From assembly GCA_051294375.1 (NCBI GenBank), contig CM119266.1:23056350-23120349 (forward strand): DNA of 64,000 nt, in the 5' to 3' direction. Made by a program: the position numbers and the translations under genes. Positions 34,742 to 45,379 of this stretch are shown piece after piece (position 1 is the stretch's first letter; each line of letters begins with the position of its first letter). Under the pieces are notes generated by a model. It worked only from the letters and a program-made list of their open reading frames with translations. It made no database searches and had not been told where the DNA came from. The stretch is from Paraspadella gotoi (lineage: Eukaryota; Chaetognatha).

Positions 34742-34802
34742 GGGGCAAGATAGCTTATTTATTAAATGAATAGTCAATTCTTATATAGGTTGTACCAGTT
34801 TC
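34742..34802 (+). repeat. SINE-like repeat, tail fragment
   Basis: GGGGCAAGATAGC through a diverged GGTTGTACCAGTTTC tail; the head and core are absent. Confidence 0.5.
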
Positions 34803-34871
34803 CTAAAATTAACCCTAATTCTTAATTTTGACATTAACATGAAAAAAAAAATGACAATCCTTAACTTGCAG

Positions 34872-35048
34872 AGTTCCCTCGCGGAAACCGACTGAAATCG
34901 CCCCAAAACAAAAGGTTCTCAAAAAGATAGGGAAACTTATAAAATTTAATTGCATGGACGGCAACAGAATGATCTCCGTGATTGGAAGATTATTTCATTT
35001 CTTTTTGGTTTTATCTCTTTACTGCGTCTTCTTGGTGGTTAATACTAA
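34872..35048 (+). CDS. orphan exon encoding a hydrophobic membrane or signal segment
   Basis: A 177-nt segment bounded by a good splice acceptor (TTAACTTGCAG ending at 34871) and a strong donor (GTAAGT at 35049), open throughout in one frame. It encodes a basic stretch followed by MDGNRMISVIGRLFHFF and a run of about 17 mostly hydrophobic residues to VVNT. Starting at the ATG at 34954, the exon would give a signal peptide or type II anchor and end in phase 2. I see no partner exon within a few kilobases. It could be the first coding exon of an unidentified gene that extends into the repeats to the right. No family is recognised; the gene status is inferred. Confidence 0.35.
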
Positions 35049-35799
35049 GTAAGTGCAAGAATTTGTGAACAAAATGCTACTGAGCATTAACTTGTCGGAT
35101 TCCGAGTATATAGATGACTGTCGATATGTTTGGTTGATCAGTTTCATTATTAAATGAAAAAAAAATTATAATTTTTTTATCCAGATAAAAGGTGTGCTAC
35201 AACAACTTTTTTATATTACAGGGGTAGGACCCTACATCGCGACAAAATTTTAAAAATCATTACTCTTAAAATCTGAATAAATATTCGTATAGTCTTCTCT
35301 CTTAGCTTTTAGACGATTTATTAATTGTTTTGATATTATGCTTTTTAGTTTTAACAATTTTTATCTATAATTTTATTTATAAATATTAAAAAAATAATTA
35401 TTAATGCTTCGAGCCATTTAAAAAAATTTGGTCCATTGAAAGTTTTCTTAGAAATGTATAATGTTTCATTTGGGAAGGTTCCCAAATAAAACTTCTGACC
35501 CACACTAATGACATAGATTTGCCCTAGCTAAATTGTATATTCACGGATTTTCTGGTCGGTTATTTTAGATTAAATTTTTCCCTTGAAAAGCCAAAGGTTT
35601 TTTTATATATTATTATACCGGCTGACGTAGAATGTTGGCAATCAAGTTTAATGTAAATCGGACCATGAATATAAAAAATAACAAATAACTTTAAAAAATC
35701 CGATGGAATAATCTTGCCATAAAAATTTTTTTACCGAATCTGACTTCCACTCTTTTACTTTTACCCTAATCATTTATTTTTAAAATAATATAATTAAAT
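35049..35799. other. AT-rich intergenic stretch
   Basis: AT-rich sequence without open frames. If the exon at 34872-35048 is real, this would be its intron. Confidence 0.5.
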
Positions 35800-36020
35800 A
35801 ATTAGAGGAGTTTGAATTTAGTTTCAACAACGATTTATTTTATTATTAACGGACATGTTTCGCCTTCATCAGCGTTAAAAAGTTTGTGAATTTGAAACAG
35901 ATTATGTGCATAAAGAAAAGAGAGAGAGAGGGAATGGACAAAGTTTCCAACACAGAGTTGAGAAAGGACAGTGGTCAATTGTGAGGACAGATTAAGGTGA
36001 CACAAATAGAGCTAGTTCTA
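35800..36020 (-). mobile_element. PLE terminal repeat with shortened hammerhead core
   Basis: Minus-strand copy of the terminal repeat of a Penelope-like element. The core CTGATGA (35866-35872) and GAAAC (35857-35861) are present, but the stem II loop is deleted compared with the copy at 40594. A GA tract follows, then a segment matching TGTCCTCACA. It forms an inverted pair with 40500-40679; the outer edges of both read AATTAGA(A/G)GAGTTTGAA. Confidence 0.65.
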
Positions 36021-36118
36021 TTTGCTTCACCTTAATCTGTCCTCACATTTGACCACTTTTCTTTTCTCAACTTTGTTTTAGAAACTTATCCCATTCCCTC
36101 TCTCTTTCTCTCTTTCTC
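35921..36118. repeat. long imperfect palindrome, head-to-head PLE repeat ends
   Basis: Arms of about 85 bp (35921-36003 and 36030-36118) are reverse complements with few mismatches around a short centre. Each arm contains the pLTR signature CTGTCCTCACA and a GA/TC tract, so it looks like two terminal repeats joined head to head. Confidence 0.75.
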
Positions 36119-36129
36119 TCACACAATCG

Positions 36130-36950
36130 CAATAGATACCAGTACAGAATCGCAACCAGAAGGACAGTTTCCGCTCATTCAAAATGGCAACTTGATCTAA
36201 AGTCTTCAGTATAGTACAGGTTAATATAAATTCGATTGTACCAAGAGAAAGATGAGCTAAATAATTTAATTGACAAACTAAACAACAAGAAAATCACAAA
36301 GACTATACTCATTAAGGCGGCCAAAATTTAACATTTTTTACAATATGAAAAAGTCTGCAATAAAAGTCTTTGGTCCTTTTCAAGCTAAATTGACTTATGA
36401 TTTTAAATTTTGATTAAATTAATTTTCCTCACGCATGGAAGCATTTTAATATTTAACAATATATAAGAAATGCTTAAAATTTTTGTTAAAAGAGATTAAA
36501 ATTTTTAAAAATGGATTCAGATAGAGATTAAAAAGTTAGATAAAGGTTAGTACTACAAATTTTAAAAATTGTAATGATAAATAGGTTAAAATTTGAAAAA
36601 ACCTTAAAAAATTATTATTATCATCATCATTCATTAAATTTTATTGTTTTTATTAATTTTCATAAATAATTAAAATTTCAAAAAGTTGTAATCATAACCT
36701 TCATCTAACTTTTCAAGCTCTCTCAGAATCCATAAAAAAAATTAAAATTTCTTGAAAAAAATTTTTGACATTATATTGTATTAAGATAAATCTTAATTTT
36801 TTTTTGATTTTTACGATCTTTAATAAACAAATTAACAATATTTATACCGGATTTCTGTTAGTTTCTAACCTGTTCCGCCTTATTACTCATGTTCAATGAT
36901 ACCAGGCTCAAACACGAAGACAAATATTCTATAACGGGGTATATATAAAA
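36130..36950. other. AT-rich stretch
   Basis: Very AT-rich with no open frame. It precedes the endonuclease remnant. Confidence 0.5.
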
Positions 36951-36975
36951 AGGAGAGATCATAAATAGCAGGTCG

Positions 36976-37365
36976 GCAGGCGGGGTAGCAATCGCCCTAC
37001 CATTGGACTTTAACATTTTGGAATCAACATTGAGCAATGATAATGAATCAGAATACATTATCATAAAAACCGAATACAAAAATACAGGCAGGCTTATCAT
37101 AGCAACAACATATGAAAGAATAAAAGAATAAAGACAAGTTTTTTTTGAGAATTTAAAGAAAATGCATAATGATCGTCAAAGTACACCAACCATTATTATG
37201 GGAGATTTTAATGTAAAAGTAATTTTATTGGAGGATCAGTCAAAGGCAAAATACTAGAAAAACAAAGAGAGGAATACAACTACACATGTGTCAACATACC
37301 GGATCCAACATACTACAGTTTTTTCAACAGCAGTAAGGCCTGCCTAGACCTGAGTTTTGTAAACC
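36976..37365 (+). pseudogene. non-LTR retrotransposon endonuclease (EEP) remnant
   Basis: Conceptual translation gives AGGVAIALPLDFNILES, then TGRLIIATTYE, then PTIIMGDFN (catalytic Asp-Phe-Asn, 37198-37212), then PDPTYYSFFNSSKACLDLSF. This is the order of motifs in the apurinic-like endonuclease domain of LINE ORF2 proteins. One in-frame stop near 37129 and a frameshift with a stop between 37215 and 37255 break it. Reverse transcriptase is not seen downstream, so it is a fossil. The clade is not determinable. Confidence 0.75.
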
Positions 37366-37589
37366 GGGAAGGTCTGAACAGAACCAAAAATTGGTCTACT
37401 GAAGCAGCGGATTCAAACACACGTACAAAAATTGTATCTTTTGTCGTCGCTCTCACCGTCGCAACTGCTTCCTCCATCTTTCAAATTATCGTCGTTTCTG
37501 TCGATCCCGATCCTGACGGAGGCTTAATTCTTTCTCTCGATGAGTCACCCAGCATGCCCTAATTGTATTGTTGCAAAAGTAGCATCGGA

Positions 37590-37721
37590 AAAAATAACCC
37601 TAATCCCTTACCCTAATCCCAACCTTAATCCCTAGCCCTTAACCCTAACCCTAATCCCAACCATAATCCCTAATATCTATCCTCTAAACTAACCTGTATC
37701 TCCTAACCAAACCCTAAACAA
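37590..37721. repeat. degenerate telomere-like CCCTAA repeats
   Basis: About 130 bp of imperfect CCCTAA/CCCTAATC units. The 8-bp target duplication of the neighbouring MITE lies at its right edge. Interstitial, not a chromosome end. Confidence 0.75.
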
Positions 37722-38318
37722 TAAGGCGTAGTAAATTTTTAAATTTAACTTTAATTAAAATTCTAAAAGTGAGGACACGAACAACATTATACTAATGAAA
37801 ATTTATGTAATAAAAAATTTATAATTTTACAATTTACGCAGTAGGCCATATTTATAGTAGTACTAAACCAATAAATGTTAAAATTCAAAACAGTTTTTTT
37901 CTAAGATTTTTTTGCAGATTTGGATTCGTCATAAAAAGTTGATAAAAGAAATATAACTCTTTTGATAAATTCCTTCATTAAGTGGTCAAAAATTAGAAAA
38001 AGCTATTTTTAACTGAAAATAAACTTTTATATATAAATCTAGTTTTTTAATTTTTAACCACTTAATGAAAAAAATTTTAAAAATGATTTATATTTTCTTT
38101 TATCAACTTTGACAAGGAATTCAAATCTGCAATCAAAATTAAGAAAAGCCTATTTTAAAATTTTTCGATTTTATAAGGATAGTACTATATATTAAAATAT
38201 AGCCTACTGTGAAAATTAAAAAACAAAATGAATTTTTTTTACAAATTAATGTTCACTGATGGCCTGTTGTTCATAATTAACTTTTAGAATTTTCGTATGT
38301 AACTTTCACTACGCCTTA
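37722..38318. mobile_element. palindromic MITE, hAT-like (8-bp TSD)
   Basis: A 597-bp element that is an imperfect palindrome over nearly its whole length. Termini are TAAGGCGTAGT and its reverse complement. It is flanked by identical 8-bp direct repeats CTAAACAA (37714-37721 and 38319-38326), a target duplication size typical of hAT (and P) transposons. There is no coding capacity. A truncated sibling starts at 58632. A non-autonomous hAT element is the best reading; the superfamily rests on TSD length alone. Confidence 0.8.
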
Positions 38319-38379
38319 CTAAACAATTAATCCATCGTTCAAATTATCATTCAAATTATCGTCGTCGTATTTGTCGATC

Positions 38380-38734
38380 CTGACAGAGAGAGCCAGAGAG
38401 AGCGAGAGAGATTCGCTGCTCCGTCATATGGCAAGGGGGCATCAATATTTGAAAAGGCCGGTAGATGTAGTAAAACTGAAGTAGAAAAGGCAAGAAATTC
38501 TGTACAATTACTTGGAATAGAAATAGTGATAGTAGTCTGGCGGTAAGACCCCGCCGGGGGCTCGCTTTTTTTAAAGTATTGTCATGTTAGGATACCCTAG
38601 TATTTTTTTTAAATACCCTAGTATTTTTTTTTTTAATTACTTTGACAAATCGATAGTTTTTAAGTATAAAGTAAAGCGGTAAGACCCCGCCGGGGGCGCG
38701 CACAAAGTTTTATTTGGCGGTAAGAACCCGAGAA
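38380..38734. other. repeat-like stretch with recurring GC-rich phrase
   Basis: The phrase CGGTAAGACCCCGCCGGGGG occurs at about 38540 and 38678, with a diverged third version near 38717. It may be the outer end of the foldback element that follows. Confidence 0.4.
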
Positions 38735-40483
38735 GGGCCCGCAAAATAGGATCGCCCTAAGGTAGAGCTCCCAGAAATACCATGCATTTTTGAAAGTCCT
38801 GATACCTGAAAAGTTTCTTGTGCCAAATTTAGTGGAGAAAACGATTATCACAATAAAAATTTCCCGAATGCTCTTGATGATTTTCCACGCCAGTTTTGCG
38901 TCGTACCACTTCCGGTTTTAAAAATTTAAAATTTTTGGAAAAAAATGAGCTGTTATTCAGCCAGCATACTTAAATTAATCAAAATAAAATTATTAATAAC
39001 CTTAATACTCAATTTATTGTTTGTGGTTTATAAATAAGGTTAAAAAATTATTATTACAAAGACTTAAAATTAGAAATTATTTGTTTTTTTAAGCCAATCG
39101 TCCCTGACCAAATTCTAATAAGATTTTATAAGAAGTATGATTTGGTTATACAAATAGAATTCTCTCAGGATTTAAATATTAAATATCCTTAAACCAAGAT
39201 ATTGGCCTTTAAAGGTTTGCCAATGATGCTAAAAGAAAGTAGCTAATTAGATAAAAGGCGCTTTGGCCTTTGTGGCTAGCAAGCCTCCCACTCACCTAAC
39301 CTTAGCTCTCCCCAACCTAAACCTTAGCCAGGCCTTTTATTCATTTTGCAAGCCTCAACCCTGATCTTAATGTCCCAGGTACAAGCTAGTACAAGCTAAC
39401 GGCAAAATTATCATTGGCCAGGTTGCTATGATTAAGTGCAATTTGGACCAGCTCAGAAAAGGATAAGAAGCTTGGGTTAAGGTTAGGGAAGCTACTGGGG
39501 AAGGAAATTAAAGATTAAGTTTAGCCTTATTGATGGCCAGGAGGCAGGGAAGCCTCAGTTGAGGCTCAGAGGTAAAACCTCAGGCTGAGGTGAGGGTTGT
39601 GGATAGTCTTTTAAGTGATGCAGGGTTAGGGTTCTGGCATGATATAAAACAGGAGGCCTAGGTTAGGGTTAGGGCTAAGGAAGTGGCTCTCTGCAGATGT
39701 TACCAGCCAGGGAAACTGGTAAGAGTTTGGATCAGGGACTGGTTTTGAGTTAAGGTTCAGCAGGAAGTACACTAGCTTGGGTTAACGTTAGGGGAAAGGT
39801 TGCTCGGTTAAGATTCAGACTTAGGGTAAGACAAGAAGTTCACGTTAAGGTTAGGGCTAGGGTTAGGTTAGATATCCCAAGCTAGGGAAACTGATTAAGA
39901 TTAAAGGTTTAGGGTTAGGGCTGAGTGAGAGGCTTGCTAGCTGCAAAGGCCAAGTCGCCTTCCATCTTATTCGCTACTTTATTTTTGCATCACTTGGTAA
40001 ACTTTTTAAAGGTCAATATCTTGGTTTAAAGATTAAAGATTTAAATCCCTTTGACAGTTCTATTTGTTTAACCAGATAGTAAAATTTTATTAAAATTAAT
40101 GGAGTAGTTTGATTAGGGCCAATTTGGCTTAAAAAAATTATGAATTTTTAACTTTTGTAATGATATTTTTATAACCTAATTTATAAACCAAAACAAAAAA
40201 TGTAATATTAAGGTTATTGGTAACTTTATTTTGATTAATTTAAGTATGCTGGCTGAATAACAGCTCATTTTTTTCAAAAATCCTGAATTTTTAAAACCGG
40301 AAGTGGTTCGACGCAAAACTAGCGTGGAAAATCCATAATGAGCATCCAGAAAAAATTTTTTATTGTGATTTTTGTTTTCTCCACTAAATTTGACACAAGA
40401 AACTTTGCAGGTATCAGGAACTTTCATAAATGTATGATATTTTGGGAGGTCTACCCTAAGGGCTGCTTCTCCTCATCCCGGGC
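38735..40483. mobile_element. foldback element with telomere-like core
   Basis: Left arm 38735-39310 and right arm 39920-40483 are reverse complements over about 570 bp at perhaps 80% identity, for example CAGCCAGCATACTTAAATTA in the left arm and its complement near 40240. The loop of about 610 bp is rich in GGTTAGG/TTAGGG-like units (clusters near 39621, 39658, 39850 and 39905). No open frame is present. It lies inside the interval bounded by the inverted PLE repeats at 35800 and 40679. Confidence 0.8.
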
Positions 40484-40499
40484 GTTTTTAGTAATATCT

Positions 40500-40512
40500 T
40501 ATCATCATCATC

Positions 40513-40552
<40 letters not shown>

Positions 40553-40679
40553 TTATGCACATAATCTGTTTCAAATTCACAAACTTTTTAACGCTGATGA
40601 AGGCTTGTACCTAAGCCGAAACATGTCCGTTAATAATAAAATTAATCGTTGTTGAAACTAATTTCAAACTCTTCTAATT
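40500..40679 (+). mobile_element. PLE terminal repeat with hammerhead-ribozyme-like core
   Basis: A TC tract (40519-40549) is followed by CTGATGA (40594-40600), a stem-loop AGGCTTGTACCTAAGCC and GAAAC (40618-40622), then ATGTCCG. This is the conserved core order of a hammerhead ribozyme, a motif known in the terminal repeats of Penelope-like elements. Stem III and stem I pairings are weak by eye. Confidence 0.7.
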
Positions 40680-41205
40680 GTCATTAAACAACAAAACGAG
40701 AGGATTATATCACAATAGAATTAAATAAAAAAAAGGAACATATCTAAATTTATAAAATTTTAAAAGTAAAAAATCCTTTTGATTATTATAAAAAAACCGA
40801 AGTGAACAAAAATCTAAATTAAAAAAATCTTAAAAGTATAAGGATCTCGCCAAGGTATAGTATCAAAGAAAATTAATAAAAAAGTACTATAATCTAATTT
40901 GCATATTGCAGTAAATCTTAATGAAGCAGAAATTCAAACAAAAAATATTTGAATCGATATGAAACCAAAAAAGTGGACACACATTTCAACTTCGTCACTG
41001 CCTCAAAAATGGAACTTGATAACTAGATACATTGTTTGGTAGATTAACCATAAACCGGTAAAATAAAGATAATTTTTTTTTATTTTTGAGAGAAGATTGT
41101 TGACTACTTAAGAGAAGTGGCGAGCGAGAATAGAACAGTGGTTTAACCTAGACTATAATGCGATGATAATTATTCATTGATATGAAGATAAGCATTAATT
41201 AATGT
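40680..41205. repeat. AT-rich repeat remnants
   Basis: Contains part of the TTTGCATATTGCAGTAAAT repeat family (about 40885-40990) that is fuller at 44000, 45400 and 61200. No gene. Confidence 0.5.
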
Positions 41206-41490
41206 GATAATAATCATTTATTGATGCAGTTATAATCTTAATAATTGATTGATTGATTGGTGTAATAGTAATTGATTGATTGATGTAATAATAATTGATT
41301 GATTAATGTAATAATAATTGATTGATTATATAATAGTAATTGATTGATGCAGTGATAACCAAATATTGATGCAATGATAACCAAATATTGATGCGATAAT
41401 AACCAAATATTGACGTGATGATAACCAATAATTGATGCGATGATAACCAAATATTGATGCAATGATAGTCATTCATTGATGCGATGATAG
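41206..41490. repeat. minisatellite of TGATTGATT and AACCAAATATTGATG units
   Basis: Tandem imperfect units of about 22-26 bp that change composition from left to right. Diverged relatives occur near 41690-41900 and 55300. Confidence 0.8.
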
Positions 41491-41499
41491 GTCAGAGAA

Positions 41500-43553
41500 G
41501 AGAAGAGGACACAGATGTAGAGAAACAGAGAGAAAAACAGAGAGAGCTCGGACAGCACAGCTGGAAGCGCCGCTTTACCAGTCACTGCAGAGCCTGAACT
41601 GCGTTTTTTAAATGGTTCAGAAAAAGCAGCGCCTAACAAAAATTAAAAAATCTTAAAAGCAATAGGGATCGAGCCGCTTTCATGGTCTAACCAAATATGG
41701 ATGCCATAGAATAACCAATATTGCGCGATGATAACCAATAACTTTGATTGCCAGTGCCATACAATATGAGCATGTAATTCATGATTTGCGATGATAGTCA
41801 TTTCTGATAATGAGTAGATTAATCATTCATATAAAGATACGAATGATTAAATACCAATAACATACCCGATGATAGTCAATTCACTGACGCCCGATGAATC
41901 ATTTCATCGTAAAATAAAACAAACAAAGGGCGTGTATGAGTGAAAGAGAGAGAAGAGAGGAGAGAGAGATGCCCTGGACAGTTTTCCGCAAGACGTTAGG
42001 CGTTATTATAATCGATTTTTAGGGAAAAACATCCACGAAAATCTCGGATGTAAATTCTTGGGATTTTGTTATTGAGAAAAAAGCGCGGATAAATTGGCCG
42101 ATAATTCAAAAGTTTAGAAGGAAAAAAAAAAGAGAGAGACTAGGAGGTAGAGACATATGAGGAGAGAGAAGAGAGAGGAAGATGAGGAAAAAAGAAAGCC
42201 AATATTAAGAAATTTTTGTAATGAAAAATTATACCCTATTAACAATATATAAGGAAGAATACTCAGTTACGACTATGATATTTGAATCCCATAATTAATA
42301 ATAATATACGCGTTTATCGCAGGTTATTTAGTCAGTGTCCTCCTTGACATGTTGTACTCGTTTCTCGCAACGGCCACGCAATCCATGTAAAGAGAAAAAA
42401 GGCGCGAGAATACATGGTGATAATAAAAGTTTTTTAGCAAGGAAAAAAAATAGACTCAGAGAGAGACAGAGAGAGAGCAGAATAAAAGAAAAACCGTATT
42501 TCTTTCCCAATTATATCAGCGGTTATCCCGTTGCCTCGCAACCGGCGGCTAGCGTGATCTCGGTCAAGTTGATCCGTATTTTACACGTTAACCGGTCAAG
42601 TTAAGTTGATTCTTCACATGTTTCTGCAAAAATTCACGAAATCTCAGATATAAATTTGGGATTTTGTATTGAAAAAAAAAATAAGCGCGATAAATGGGCG
42701 ATTAATAAAAGTTTTTTAGAAGGAAAAAAATAATCCAGAAATTTTTTCCAAAAAAACGAACGATGCACGCAGAGATTTCGTTAAAAGGAGAAAGAGGACA
42801 GAAAAGAGAGAGAGGAGAGACGGCAGGAACGAGAGATGAGAGGAGAGAAAGAAGCCTGAACAGACGCCTGCATAGCCGGAACTCGCTTTACTCGTCGCAC
42901 AATTAATAAATATAGCTTTACTTATTATTACTAATTTTTGATATTGCATACCCCAGTACTAATAATCTATATTAGATTATTGCATGCGAGTAATTATAAT
43001 GAAGTGGAAATTCTCAAACAAAAATAAAATACTTGAATCGATATGAAACAAGAAAATGACACACATTTCAAATACATCACTGCCTCCACTAATGGAACTT
43101 GATAACTAGATTCATTGTTTAGTAGTTTTAGTTAAACTATAAACCGGCAACAATAGCAGTAAAAAATATGATCCGGCATATAGACCATACAATCCGCATA
43201 TTCAAATTGTGAAAAAAAATTTAAGGTTTTTCGCTCAACAAACATTGGACAGAGTTATGAAAAAGATTCCATCTTGGCAATGTAAATCCTTTTATTAAAA
43301 TGCTATTTGCTTATCTATATTCATTTTTTTTCTTTAATACAACATCATGTTAGGAGACGGAGAGAAAATGGATGAGAGAAGCGTAAAATATTCTGACGTC
43401 ACTGAATATTATCTTCACTTTTTTCTAAAATAAAATCCACGAAAAATCTCGGATGTAAATTTTGGGATAATGGTGATATATAAAAGTTTTTTAGAAGGAA
43501 AAAAATAATCAGAATTTTTCAAAAACGAACGATCACGCAAAAAAATCGTACAC

Positions 43554-43584
<31 letters not shown>

Positions 43585-43720
43585 GTTCACAGAGAGGGAC
43601 ACAGAGAGAGGACAGACAGAGAGAAACAAGGTGACAGCTGCTGGAAGGCCCGCTGTACAGTCATTGCAGAGACTGAACTCGTTTTCTCTAAAAAAATTTT
43701 TTTTTTTTTTTTTTTTTATT
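41500..43720. repeat. dispersed repeat family with GA-rich tail
   Basis: A unit containing CACGAAAATCTCGGATGTAA, GTTTTTTAGAAGGAAAAAAA and a GA-rich stretch ending in a CTGCAGAGCCGGAACTCG-like phrase occurs at about 42028, 42636 and 43436, with another copy at 55438. The copies are rearranged and uneven. No open frame is conserved between them. Confidence 0.6.
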
Positions 43721-43919
43721 AATACCAAAAAGACAGGTATTTTGACAAACATCAAAAACAGTATCAGTTGTAAAAAACTAAAAGCAGTAAACAAGTAAAC
43801 AACTATTAAAATTCACAGAAAAAAAGACACTAACGTTAATGACTCATAATAAAATGTTATGAACTAATTCATAAGAAACTATAATATACACGTTCAAGAA
43901 CTTCAAATTAAATTTTAAA

Positions 43920-44475
43920 ATCAAAAAGAAAAAAAAAAAAAAAGAAAAATATATACTATGTAATTTAAGAAATAAAGAAAGGCAAATATGTTACAATTGT
44001 TTACATTGAATTTTTCCAATTTTTTCCAATCGTCAGCTTGTAAAAGATTTTATTTTATTTGTATTAATTAAAATAGTTCTCATTAAAGATAATTGAGTTC
44101 CATTTTTATTATATTTTTAAAAAAAATTTTTGAATTTCATCTTCAATATTATATACTGCAATATGTAAATTAGATTAAAGCATTTCTATATACTAATTGG
44201 ATGTTATAATGAGTACTTTAATCTCATTTGCATATTGCAGTAAATCATAATGAAGTGGAAATTCAAACAAAAAATACCTTAAATCCACAATGTAATATGA
44301 AAATATCACAGCTATTTCAAGATGAAAAGCCATATCTAAATTTTTAACTTACTATGATCCACACTTTTGTAAAAACTTTATCATAATTCATAATAATTTT
44401 ATTTTAAAAAAAACGGTAAGTTACAGCCAAACCTATAAAAGCTGAGTAGTTTTTATATAAAAACAGCGCTGACGC
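43920..44475. repeat. 550-bp dispersed repeat with internal hairpin, copy 1
   Basis: Shares about 450 bp with 45380-45850 in the same orientation and with 61190-61510 inverted. Each copy has an inner hairpin: TACTGCAATATGTAAATTAG faces GCATATTGCAGTA about 70 bp on. It ends near a (GAC)n phrase, CTACGTCACAAAG, also found at 47140. Confidence 0.7.
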
Positions 44476-44722
44476 CGACGACGACGACGACAACTACGTC
44501 ACAAAGAATTTTTTTTTTATTAATACCAAAAACAGTATTGACATAATCATAAACAGTAATAGTGTAAAGACTGGAAAACTAAACTATGTATGAAATTCAA
44601 TAAAAAACAAAGAAAGAAGCAAACCTAAAACATTATAGGACCTGAACCGGCTTCGCCGGTCATGGCTCGATAAAAAATATATATATATAATTTAAAGAAA
44701 TAAAAGAAAGGCAAAAAAATGT

Positions 44723-45377
44723 CATGAAGAGACCGTAATTATTGTTATGTGTTAGCGACAGAACCGTTCAATATGAGCAGTCCCTGAGCTTCGGATCAGG
44801 CTGTAACACCATGTTAAGGCGGGTTAAGCTCCCCGTCCCTCTTAACTGCTAGGGCGCCACCGGCTAGAACCCCGGACCTTTGGGTTGGGAGGCAAATGAC
44901 TTGCCTCCAGCACCAATGGCCGCTGATGAACGGTTGGTGGATTTTAGTCACCACATACATCCCCCCCTCCTGTAGGGAGAAGTCTGTTGCGTCACTTCAG
45001 TGAATTGTTGTTATGGAAAGTGCGTCACCAAGTTGAGGCATGTCGCCTGATTTATTGTTGGTGGAAAAAGCATCGCCAGGTTAAGGCATGTCGCTGAAAG
45101 TGTTGTTGCTGTGTGTTCGGAAGTCGGGCTCACCAATGAAGAGAAAGTAATTATTGTTATGTGTTAGCCTGACAGAACGTTCAATATGAGCAGTCCCTGA
45201 GCTCTCGCGATCAGGCACTGTAACACCATGTTACAGGCGGGCTAAGCGCCCTGTCCCTCTTAACTGCTAGGCAGCCACCGGGCTAGTACCCCGGACCTTT
45301 GGGTTGGGAGGCGAATGACTTGCCTCCAGCACCAATTGCCGATGATGAATGGTTGGTGGATTTTATTCCACCATAGT
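44723..45377. repeat. LTR-like direct repeats of about 235 bp
   Basis: Segments 44723-44957 and 45137-45377 are direct repeats (shared phrases AATATGAGCAGTCCCTGAGC, CGGACCTTTGGGTTGGGAGG) separated by 179 bp. The second holds small insertions. They could be two LTRs of a tiny non-autonomous element or two units of a satellite with period about 414 bp. No primer-binding site or coding sequence is seen. Confidence 0.7.
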
Positions 45378-45379
45378 TA

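Noticed and set aside
36858-37100. 80-aa minus-strand frame over the LINE endonuclease fossil
   Set aside because: It is the shadow of the plus-strand endonuclease sequence, which has recognisable motifs.
41206-41490. CRISPR-like spaced repeats
   Set aside because: Units are contiguous degenerate tandem repeats without unique spacers, in a eukaryotic genome.
44929-44960. CTGATGA motif in the 235-bp direct repeat as another hammerhead
   Set aside because: No GAAAC or stem II follows, and the second copy has GATGATGA in its place.
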